Shown: positions 1-5,434 of the stretch, piece by piece | Numbering within the stretch: the first letter of the stretch is position 1 | Layout of the letters: the number at the start of each line of letters is the position of its first letter | Origin: Clostridiales bacterium | Lineage (GTDB): Bacteria > Bacillota > Sulfobacillia > UBA995 | Assembly: GCA_003517845.1 (NCBI GenBank) | Contig: DOZU01000040.1 | Location: forward strand, 1 to 6,979 | DNA: 6,979 bases | Direction: 5' to 3' | Notes under the pieces: model-generated | What the model saw: only the letters and a program-made list of their open reading frames with translations | Databases searched by the model: none | Told to the model about the DNA's origin: nothing | Made by a program: the position numbers and the translations under genes

Positions 1-1
1 C

Positions 2-1444
2 TTCTCCGGCAAGCTCTACCTCGAGTTCGGGGGGAAACTCCTGTTCGATTACCACGCCGCCCGGGTGCTGCCCGGATATCACCCCGATGCCAAGTTGCGG
101 ATCTTGCGCTCGCTCAAGCGACGGCTGCAGATCCTCTTCTGCGTGGCCGCCCCCGACATCCAGCGCGGGCGGGTGCGGGGGGATTTCGGGCTGACCTATG
201 ACAATGCCACCCTGAAATCGCTCGAGGATCTCCTCGCCCATCAACTCGAGGTGTTCGCGGTGGTCATAACCCGCTATCAAGGTGAAGAGCGCGCTTCCCG
301 GCTCGCCGCCTATCTCGAGAGCCGGGATATCCGCGTCTACCTGCAACCGGAACTTGACGGTTATCCGGAAGACGTCGACCGGATCGTCAGCGATGATGGA
401 TACGGCCGCCACCAGCCGATACCCACGACCGCCCCCCTGGTCATCGTGACCGGCGCCGGCCCGGGCAGCGGCAAGATGGCGACCTGCCTGGCCCAGGTGT
501 ATCATCACCGTCGCAGCCAGGTAGAGGCAGGCTTTGCCAAGTTCGAGACCTTCCCGGTATGGGGCCTGCCGGCAGACCACCCGGTGAACCTGGCCTATGA
601 AGCGGCCACCGCCGACCTCGGCGACCGGGTGATGGTCGACCCCTTTCACCTGCAAGCCTACGGCATCAGTGCCTCGACCTACAATCGGGATGTGGAGAAC
701 TTCCGCATCATGCAGCGGATCATGGGGCGCCTGTGGCAGGAAGGTCCGTATCGATCGCCCACCGACATGGGCGTCAATGAGGTCGAGAGCGGCATCATCG
801 ACGATGAGGCGGCGAGAGAGGCGGGCCGCCAGGAACTCATTCGCCGGCACTTCCGATACCGGTGGGAAGTCTTGCGCCGCCTGGAGCGGCCCTCCACCGT
901 CGAGCGGGTCCAAGAACTACTGGATGGGACCGGCACTTTCATCCACGAGCGAGTGGTGGTCGAACCGGCGCGCCGTGCGGCTGACGAGGCCGCCGCGAGT
1001 GGCAAGGGACACAAGGGAGTGTACTGCGGCGCGGCCATCGAGCTGCCCGACGGGACGATCGTCACCGGCAAGAACTCGCCGCTCCTGCACGCGGAGGCCG
1101 CCATGGCCCTCAACACCATCAAGCGGCTGGCGCGGCAGCCCGACGCCATCCACCTCCTCTCGCCCTCGGTCATCGGCAACATCAATCATTTGAAGAGCGA
1201 CGTCCTTCAGGGTCGCTCCGAAAGCCTTGACCTGTCGGAGACCCTGATCGCGCTGGCCATCAGCGCCGCCACCAACCCGGCGGCCGAATTCGGGCTCGGT
1301 CAGTTACCGCGACTGAAGGACTGCGAGATGCATACGACGCATGCCCCGAGCCACGGCGACGAAGATGCCTTGCGCAAACTGGGGATTAACGTCACCACCG
1401 ACGCGCGCCCCGTGTTGCATCGTTTCCTGATCCGCCCGGCATAA
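2..1444 (+). CDS. DUF1846 family protein (partial, 5' end outside window)
   Basis: The reading frame is open from base 2, so the gene begins upstream. The GTG at 65 is an internal valine, because the 21 codons before it (FSGKLYLEFGGKLLFDYHAA) match the conserved N-terminal region of DUF1846 proteins. About 480 residues are present against roughly 500 for the family, so some 20 are missing. Other family hallmarks are VIVTGAGPGSGKMATC (nt 440-487), FETFPVWGLPADHPVNLAYEAATADL, VDPFHLQAYG, YNRDVENF, CGAAIELPDGTIVTGKNSPL and, near the end, CEMHTTHAPSHGDEDALRKLG. The glycine-rich GAGPGSGKM resembles a P-loop but has Met where Walker A has Ser/Thr. No transmembrane segment is seen, so it is probably cytosolic. 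The biochemical role of the family is not established to my knowledge. The gene converges on the minus-strand floA operon and is followed after 6 nt by a strong hairpin. Family assignment is secure; function is unknown. Confidence 0.95.
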   Translation, partial: FSGKLYLEFGGKLLFDYHAARVLPGYHPDAKLRILRSLKRRLQILFCVAAPDIQRGRVRGDFGLTYDNATLKSLEDLLAHQLEVFAVVITRYQGEERASRLAAYLESRDIRVYLQPELDGYPEDVDRIVSDDGYGRHQPIPTTAPLVIVTGAGPGSGKMATCLAQVYHHRRSQVEAGFAKFETFPVWGLPADHPVNLAYEAATADLGDRVMVDPFHLQAYGISASTYNRDVENFRIMQRIMGRLWQEGPYRSPTDMGVNEVESGIIDDEAAREAGRQELIRRHFRYRWEVLRRLERPSTVERVQELLDGTGTFIHERVVVEPARRAADEAAASGKGHKGVYCGAAIELPDGTIVTGKNSPLLHAEAAMALNTIKRLARQPDAIHLLSPSVIGNINHLKSDVLQGRSESLDLSETLIALAISAATNPAAEFGLGQLPRLKDCEMHTTHAPSHGDEDALRKLGINVTTDARPVLHRFLIRPA

Positions 1445-1450
1445 AGGGGA

Positions 1451-1484
1451 GGGGCCGGTGGGTCGTGTACGGCCCACCGGCCCC
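1451..1484 (+). terminator. Hairpin terminator candidate after DUF1846
   Basis: A perfect 12-bp inverted repeat, GGGGCCGGTGGG (1451-1462) and CCCACCGGCCCC (1473-1484), encloses a 10-nt loop and begins 6 nt after the DUF1846 stop codon. Position and stability fit a transcription terminator. There is no T-tract on either strand (GGCTCCTGCTGCT follows), so it is not a canonical intrinsic terminator. It may act as a Rho-assisted terminator or a 3'-end stabiliser. Confidence 0.6.
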
Positions 1485-1558
1485 GGCTCCTGCTGCTAGA
1501 ATATGGTCACGGTCGCCCACGCGGCCACGGTGCGGGGTGAGACCGGGACCCTGCCGCT

Positions 1559-1587
1559 GTAGGGGCGGGTTCGGAACCCGCCCCTAC
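1559..1587. repeat. 29-bp intergenic palindrome (REP/MITE-like)
   Basis: Two perfect 13-bp arms, GTAGGGGCGGGTT (1559-1571) and AACCCGCCCCTAC (1575-1587), are separated by only CGG. The palindrome lies in non-coding DNA between convergent genes and is not adjacent to either stop codon. From general knowledge, palindromes with GTAGGGGCG...CGCCCCTAC ends recur as dispersed intergenic repeats in several GC-rich environmental bacteria. Only one copy is visible here, so its repetitive nature is inference. It could also serve as a bidirectional terminator, although no T-run follows it. Confidence 0.6.
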
Positions 1588-1594
1588 CCCAATG

Positions 1595-1618
1595 CGGGGG
1601 TCTACCGGTGTTCCCCCG
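1595..1618. repeat. Short inverted repeat in convergent intergenic region
   Basis: CGGGGG (1595-1600) and CCCCCG (1613-1618) form a 6-bp stem with a 12-nt loop, 7 nt beyond the 29-bp palindrome. It may be part of the same repeat unit or one of several weak hairpins at the ends of the convergent transcripts. A 6-bp G/C stem is not rare in DNA of this composition, so functional significance is doubtful. Confidence 0.3.
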
Positions 1619-1624
1619 TCTTTG

Positions 1625-1648
1625 TGCCCCATCGCGCCCCGAGGGGCA
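1625..1648 (-). terminator. Weak hairpin downstream of the nfeD-floA operon
   Basis: TGCCCC (1625-1630) and GGGGCA (1643-1648) form a 6-bp stem with a 12-nt loop. An alternative is GCCCC and GGGGC around GA within the same interval. On the minus strand it lies about 18-40 nt after the stop of the last operon gene, where a terminator is expected. There is no T-tract on that strand (CAAAGACGGGGG follows), so this is a positional call only. Confidence 0.3.
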
Positions 1649-1656
1649 TCGGAGTT

Positions 1657-1734
1657 TGGTGTTGGTTCAGCGTACCCACGGTGGCCGGTGGGCATTGCGA
1701 CAGCGCGGGGCGCCGAAGATCTCCCCCAACACCA
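1657..1734. repeat. 9-bp inverted repeat spanning the 3' end of the small operon gene
   Basis: TGGTGTTGG (1657-1665) and CCAACACCA (1726-1734) are perfect inverted copies separated by 60 nt. On the minus strand one copy lies within the codons for the VVLGE motif of the small protein and the other directly abuts its stop codon. The transcript could fold the conserved C-terminal coding segment into a closed loop. Coincidence is possible, because the coding constraint on one arm is independent of the other. Confidence 0.35.
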
Positions 1735-2143
1735 CGGCCCGGGCGGCAGCGCCCGGCTCGCCCAGCTCGTGGAATCCGGGGATGGGCGAAGCAGAGCCGG
1801 CGGCGGGCGTTTCGGCGGGGACCGGGGCGGTCGCTTTCACCGCCGCCCGCTCGGGTTGTTGCTGCGGAGGGGGCGGCGCCTCAGGGCGTTGTCGCGTCCG
1901 GATCTTGGCCGGACGGACGGGCGCGACCGCCGCGGGGAAGGCCTCCCGCAAGAGTTCCCGCAAATCGAACACCCGCTCCCCGGCAACCGGTTGGACGGCA
2001 GGTCTGGCCGCCGCGGGCTTGGCCGGCGGACCGGCCTGCCGGCGGCCGTCTTCGGCGGGGGCCGGCTTGCGGGCCGGCCGCCGGCCTGCTCCGAGCATCC
2101 GCATGATCAGGGTGAAGATGATGAGGCCTATCAGTTCTTCCAT
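1667..2143 (-). CDS. Small membrane-anchored hypothetical protein, third gene of the nfeD-floA operon
   Basis: This 158-residue protein starts with ATG at 2143, preceded on the minus strand by a good ribosome binding site, GGGAGG, 7 nt upstream (2151-2156). The gene follows the floA stop by 27 nt on the same strand. Residues 3-18 form one hydrophobic segment (ELIGLIIFTLIMRMLG) followed by a basic stretch, which suggests an N-terminal anchor with the rest in the cytoplasm. Residues 20-55 and 75-130 are Pro/Ala/Arg/Gln-rich and likely disordered. An amphipathic helix (FDLRELLREAF) lies at 59-69. The C-terminus carries a compact, less biased motif, ARAVVLGEIFGAPRCRNAH, at 134-152. This recalls short E-I-L-G-P-P-R-type tails that I associate from memory with small Firmicutes proteins. 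I do not recognise a named family. Position, spacing and binding site argue it is real, and partnership with FloA/NfeD is inference. An overlapping + frame covers part of the region but has no comparable support. Confidence 0.75.
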   Translation of the reverse strand: MEELIGLIIFTLIMRMLGAGRRPARKPAPAEDGRRQAGPPAKPAAARPAVQPVAGERVFDLRELLREAFPAAVAPVRPAKIRTRQRPEAPPPPQQQPERAAVKATAPVPAETPAAGSASPIPGFHELGEPGAAARAVVLGEIFGAPRCRNAHRPPWVR

Positions 2144-2170
2144 GCTGGTCCCTCCCTGGCGGGATGGTGA

Positions 2171-3154
2171 TTAGCCCTCGGTCTTGGGGCGTTCTCCTCC
2201 CCGGGAGATGGAATCCCGCATCTGGGTATCCGCCTGCAAGTTGCGCAGGTTGTAGTAGTCGATTACGCCCAGCCGGCCTTCGCGGAAGGCGTGGGCGATG
2301 GCTTTGGGCACCTCGGCCTCCGCCTCGACTACCTGGGCCTGAGCTTTCTGTGTTTCGGCCTTCATCTCTTGCTCGCGGGCGAAAGCCATCGCCCGGCGCT
2401 CCTCCGCCTTGGCTTGGGCGATGCGCTTGTCGGCCTCGGCCCGGTCCGTTTCCAGCATCGCCCCGATGTTACGACCGACGTCCACGTCGGCGATGTCGAT
2501 GGACAGGATTTCGAAAGCCGTCCCGGCGTCCAGCCCTCGCCCCAGCACCGTGCGGGAGATGGAGTCGGGGTTCTCGAGGACCAGCTTGTGGCTGTCGGCC
2601 GAACCGATGGTGGTGACGATCCCCTCGCCGACGCGGGCGATGATCGTCTCCTCGCCGGCGCCGCCGACCAGCCGGTCGATGTTGGCGCGGACCGTCACCC
2701 GAGCGCGGGCCTTCAACTCGATGCCGTCCTTGGCGACGGCGGCAATCACCGGGGTCTCGATGACCTTGGGATTCACGCTCATCTGCACCGCTTCCAGCAC
2801 GTCGCGGCCGGCCAGTTGGATGGCCGCCGCCCGCGCGAAGGAGAGGGGGATGTTGGCCCGCTGGGCGGCGATCAACGAATTGACCACCCGGTCGACGTTG
2901 CCGCCGGCCAGGAAGTGGGCCTCAAGCAGGTTGATGTCCACATCGATGCCACCCTTGGTGGCCTTGATCAGCGGATCGATGATCCGGAAGGGCGGCACCC
3001 GCCGGAGCCGCATGCCGACCAGGGTGATGATGCCGACCTTGACCCCGGCCGCCAGGGCGGAGATCCACAGCCCGACGGGGATGAAGTGCAGGACGATCAC
3101 CAGTCCCAGGAAAATCAACACGCCAACGATCAGGAAAGTCATGATCCCATCCAT
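2171..3154 (-). CDS. floA: Flotillin-like protein FloA (UPF0365)
   Basis: FloA is a bacterial flotillin-like scaffold that organises functional membrane microdomains and affects membrane fluidity and the assembly of membrane protein complexes. The 327 residues match the usual length (about 330 in Bacillus). A hydrophobic N-terminal region at about 5-47 is interrupted near HFIP and probably inserts as a membrane hairpin. The SPFH-type domain spans about 55-230, with the typical stretches GGIDVDINLLEAHFLAGGNVDRVV, NPKVIETP, KDGIELKARARVTVRANIDRLVGGAGEETIIARVGEG and DIADVDVGRNIGA. An Ala/Glu-rich coiled coil runs from about 234 to 288 (ETDRAEADKRIAQAKAEERR, with EAEAEVPKAIA near its end), followed by FREGRLGVIDYYNLRNLQADT. 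The ATG at 3154 has a strong AGGAGG site (3164-3169) lying directly beside the nfeD TAG stop, with a 6-nt gap between the two genes. Identification is confident. Confidence 0.97.
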   Translation of the reverse strand: MDGIMTFLIVGVLIFLGLVIVLHFIPVGLWISALAAGVKVGIITLVGMRLRRVPPFRIIDPLIKATKGGIDVDINLLEAHFLAGGNVDRVVNSLIAAQRANIPLSFARAAAIQLAGRDVLEAVQMSVNPKVIETPVIAAVAKDGIELKARARVTVRANIDRLVGGAGEETIIARVGEGIVTTIGSADSHKLVLENPDSISRTVLGRGLDAGTAFEILSIDIADVDVGRNIGAMLETDRAEADKRIAQAKAEERRAMAFAREQEMKAETQKAQAQVVEAEAEVPKAIAHAFREGRLGVIDYYNLRNLQADTQMRDSISRGGERPKTEG

Positions 3155-3160
3155 GCTATC

Positions 3161-4480
3161 CTACCTCCTCTGATTGACCTCGCGGACAATTATGCGGCCG
3201 CCCTCGACCCGCAACACCTGCAGGGGGGCGCCGGGGCTCACGAACCCTCCCTCGGATATGGCGTCCACCCGCCGGCCGCCCACTTCCAGGATGCCTGCGG
3301 GGCGGAAGGGAGTGACGGCAACGCCCGTCTGGCCGGTCAGATCGGACGACTCCTCATGCGAGGAGAAGCCTTCTTCCTTGCCCTGCCGCGCCGGCAGGGT
3401 GAGCCGGAGCAACAGCCCACGCCGGGCGGCGAAGCGCAACACGAGGATCGTCCCCGCCAGCGTGATTATCACCGCCGTGGCCATGGCGGTGATCGCGTTC
3501 GGGCCGCCGCCCGTGAACAGGTAAACGCCGCCCAGCAGCGCGGCCAGGCCGCCGAGGCCGAATATCCCGAACCCGGGCAGGAAAACTTCCGTGGCGAGCA
3601 GCCCCAGGCCCAGCAGGAACAAGGCCGCAGCCTCCCATCCGCCTACCCCCGCCAGGAGATGACCGCCGAAGAACAAGCCCAGGCAGGTGAGACCGGCGGC
3701 GCCCGGCAAGCCGAAGCCGGGGGTCCAGAACTCGACGGTGATGCCCAGGATGCCGAAGGACAGGAGCAGCCCGGCGATGGTCGGCTCGGTCACCAGCCGA
3801 GCCAGCCGCTCGCCGGGGGTGACGTCAATGGTGACGATCTGGGCAGCTTCATGACCTGCGTCGGCCAGAGCTTGCTCCAGGTCGGCGGTGCCATCGATCA
3901 GGCCCAGTTCCAGCGCCCGGCCCGCCGTGAGCGTCAGCAACTTGCCCGCTTCCACCACGCCGGGGATCGCGATGTCCGCGTCCACCATGGCCGCCGCCAG
4001 TTGCGGGTCCCGGCCCTGAAGCTCGGCCGTGGCCTCAAACTCGCCTCGCACCGCGGCGATGGCCTTCTCCTCCGCGGGCGAAGGCTGAGCAGCGCCGATG
4101 CTGCTCCCCGGCTGCATGATCAGGCGATCGCCGGCGAGGGCGATCAGGGCGGCCGCGGACCAGGCCCGATCCCTTACCAGGGTCAAAGTGGGCACCGGCG
4201 AGCCGGTGATGGCGTCCCGGATCTCCAGGGCCGCATCGACCCTGCCCCCGACCGAGTTGATCTCCACCACCAGGAGGTCGGCCCCATCTTCCCGCGCCCG
4301 GCGGGCCGCCCGCACCACGGTCCGGGACAGCCCCCGATCGACCGTCCCCTGTACGCGTACCAGGTAGACCAGGCCGTCGCCGCCAACGGCGGGATCGGGT
4401 TGGATGGCACTGCTCGCCGCCAGCAACAGGGCGGCCAGCACTACAGCACGATAACCGAACCACGCGTTCTTCGCCAGCAT
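3161..4480 (-). CDS. nfeD: NfeD family membrane-bound serine protease (ClpP class)
   Basis: This is a full-length NfeD (stomatin-operon) protein of 439 residues. An N-terminal signal or anchor segment at about 11-25 precedes a ClpP/crotonase-fold protease domain at about 35-205. By recalled comparison with the archaeal PH1510 protease, the catalytic pair is Ser108 in AWSAAALIAL and Lys139 in PAEEKAIAAV, the latter 17 residues before a conserved Gly-Arg just as in PH1510. The oxyanion-type motif NSVGGRVDAA lies at 75-84. About five hydrophobic segments follow at 233-362 (with the pattern EFWTPGFGLPGAAG), then a soluble OB-fold NfeD domain at about 380-437. I chose ATG at 4480 over a possible start at 4534, because it is preceded by GAAGGGAAGGG with 7-nt spacing and gives a clean signal segment. 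The family partners with flotillin/stomatin proteins, and floA follows directly. The protease domain probably faces outside. Confidence 0.93.
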   Translation of the reverse strand: MLAKNAWFGYRAVVLAALLLAASSAIQPDPAVGGDGLVYLVRVQGTVDRGLSRTVVRAARRAREDGADLLVVEINSVGGRVDAALEIRDAITGSPVPTLTLVRDRAWSAAALIALAGDRLIMQPGSSIGAAQPSPAEEKAIAAVRGEFEATAELQGRDPQLAAAMVDADIAIPGVVEAGKLLTLTAGRALELGLIDGTADLEQALADAGHEAAQIVTIDVTPGERLARLVTEPTIAGLLLSFGILGITVEFWTPGFGLPGAAGLTCLGLFFGGHLLAGVGGWEAAALFLLGLGLLATEVFLPGFGIFGLGGLAALLGGVYLFTGGGPNAITAMATAVIITLAGTILVLRFAARRGLLLRLTLPARQGKEEGFSSHEESSDLTGQTGVAVTPFRPAGILEVGGRRVDAISEGGFVSPGAPLQVLRVEGGRIIVREVNQRR

Positions 4481-4487
4481 GTGTCGA

Positions 4488-4498
4488 CCCTTCCCTTC
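4488..4498 (-). promoter_or_regulatory. Ribosome binding site deciding the nfeD start
   Basis: On the minus strand GAAGGGAAGGG sits 7 nt before the ATG at 4480. No comparable purine-rich site lies before the alternative in-frame start at 4534, where the extra 18 residues (MNCQVLPKRL...) also look unlike a signal peptide. Confidence 0.65.
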
Positions 4499-4500
4499 AA

Positions 4501-4529
4501 CATATAACCTTTTCGGCAGGACTTGGCAG
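4501..4529 (-). promoter_or_regulatory. Candidate sigma-70-type promoter for nfeD-floA
   Basis: On the minus strand CTGCCA (4529-4524, 4 of 6 matches to TTGACA) is followed after 17 nt by TATATG (4506-4501, 4 of 6 matches to TATAAT). This lies about 20 nt before the ATG at 4480, leaving a short leader that holds the ribosome binding site. It sits in the only clearly AT-richer patch of the intergenic region. The match is moderate and based on inspection alone. Confidence 0.4.
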
Positions 4530-4540
4530 TTCACCTGCCA
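4524..4540. promoter_or_regulatory. Dyad symmetry between nfeD and pstS, possible operator
   Basis: TGGCAG (4524-4529) and CTGCCA (4535-4540) are perfect inverted repeats around TTCAC. One arm coincides with the candidate -35 box of nfeD, a place where a regulator could act on both divergent transcripts. A second GGCAG lies just outside, at 4515-4519. No clear Pho box was found. A small second dyad, CCGGG-caat-CCCGG, lies at 4556-4569. Confidence 0.35.
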
Positions 4541-4609
4541 CGCGCCGGTTCAGGACCGGGCAATCCCGGCATAGGCTCAGGCGGAAGCCGGGTCTGCCGG
4601 AGGGATCCC

Positions 4610-5434
4610 ATGCGCACCCGCTGCCGGCACCTGTCCCTGGTCGCCTTGACGCTCGCCCTGCTGGCTGCCGCCTGCCGCCTGCCTGATCCCCGGATGACGA
4701 TCACGGTGGCCGGTTCCACCTCCATCCTGCCCTTCGTAGAATACCTGGCCGAATTGTATTCTGACCAAAACCGAGCCGTGCGCGTGGCCGTCCAGGGAGG
4801 AGGGTCGACCGCCGGGCTCCAAGCGGTGCTCGCGGGGGCCGCCGACCTGGCCATGTCTTCCCGCCCGCTGGTTGCCGCCGAAGCGCGTCAACTCCAGCCC
4901 GTGATCATGGCCTGGGATGCGCTGGCCGTTGTCGTCCATCGCTCCAACCCGGTGTCCGGCCTCTCATCCGCGGAGGTGAGGCGGATCTTCGCGGGAGAGG
5001 TGAGGGACTGGTCACGGGTGGGAGGCCGCCCCGGTCCCATCACCCTGATCAGCCGGGAAGACGGTTCGGGCACGCGACAGGTTTTCGAGGATCGGGTGAT
5101 GGGCCCCTCGCCGACCGCCCAGCGCTCCCTAGTGCTTGACGCGAACGGAGCGGTGCGGGAGGTGGTGGCTGCCGATCCTGCCGCCATCGGCTACCTCTCC
5201 CTCGGTCTGATCGACGAGAGGTTGCGACCCATCGCGGTGGACGGACAACTGCCGACGGCGGCCGCGGTCTTGTCCGGGCACTATCGCCTGGTCCGTCCCT
5301 TCCTGCTCGTGACGGGAGCCGACCCGCGACGGGAGGTCGGCGGTTTCGTGGCGTTCCTCTTGAGTCCAGCGGCGCAGTCCGTGCTGGCCGCCGAGGGGCT
5401 CGTGCCCGCGGCGCCGGCGGAAGGCTCCCGCTGA
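4610..5434 (+). CDS. pstS: Phosphate ABC transporter substrate-binding lipoprotein PstS
   Basis: This 274-residue protein captures inorganic phosphate outside the membrane and delivers it to PstC/PstA. I chose ATG at 4610 because GGAGGG lies 5 nt upstream and the protein then opens with a lipoprotein signal peptide: basic MRTRCRH, hydrophobic core 8-18, and a lipobox ending AAAC with Cys22 as the acylation site. A longer in-frame start (TTG at 4523) would bury this signal. Phosphate-pocket motifs are in order: AGSTSILPF (34-42), QGGGSTAGL (62-70), DLAMSSRPL (79-87) and SREDGSGTRQVF (148-159), with AAIGYLSLGLI later. The length is at the short end for PstS (Bacillus about 300). The stop overlaps the pstC start by one base. 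Divergent from nfeD. No PhoP box could be recognised upstream, although phosphate-starvation control is usual for the family. Confidence 0.95.
   Translation: MRTRCRHLSLVALTLALLAAACRLPDPRMTITVAGSTSILPFVEYLAELYSDQNRAVRVAVQGGGSTAGLQAVLAGAADLAMSSRPLVAAEARQLQPVIMAWDALAVVVHRSNPVSGLSSAEVRRIFAGEVRDWSRVGGRPGPITLISREDGSGTRQVFEDRVMGPSPTAQRSLVLDANGAVREVVAADPAAIGYLSLGLIDERLRPIAVDGQLPTAAAVLSGHYRLVRPFLLVTGADPRREVGGFVAFLLSPAAQSVLAAEGLVPAAPAEGSR

Noticed and set aside
669..1193. Frames of 90-174 codons on both strands inside DUF1846
   Set aside because: They are Ser/Arg-rich and fully inside a confidently assigned gene, so they are shadows.
1465..2174. Three overlapping + strand frames of 188-213 codons opposite the small operon gene
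   Set aside because: All are Arg/Pro/Gly/Ala-rich with no motif, start in intergenic hairpins and lack a convincing ribosome binding site, while the minus-strand frame has operon context and a strong site.
4193..4208. 16-nt palindrome CACCGGC-ga-GCCGGTG inside nfeD
   Set aside because: The 2-nt centre is too small for a stable loop, and short G/C palindromes of this kind are common in coding DNA of this composition.
2291..4507. A 738-codon open frame on the + strand, antisense to floA and nfeD
   Set aside because: Its product is a biased Gly/Asp/Gln/His/Arg-rich string without domains. It exactly mirrors two well-recognised genes on the other strand, and such long antisense frames are expected where third codon positions are GC-rich.
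4551..4585. A + strand promoter for pstS (TTCAGG, 17 nt, TAGGCT)
   Set aside because: Each box matches the consensus at only 3 of 6 positions, no better than chance in this region, so I did not list it.
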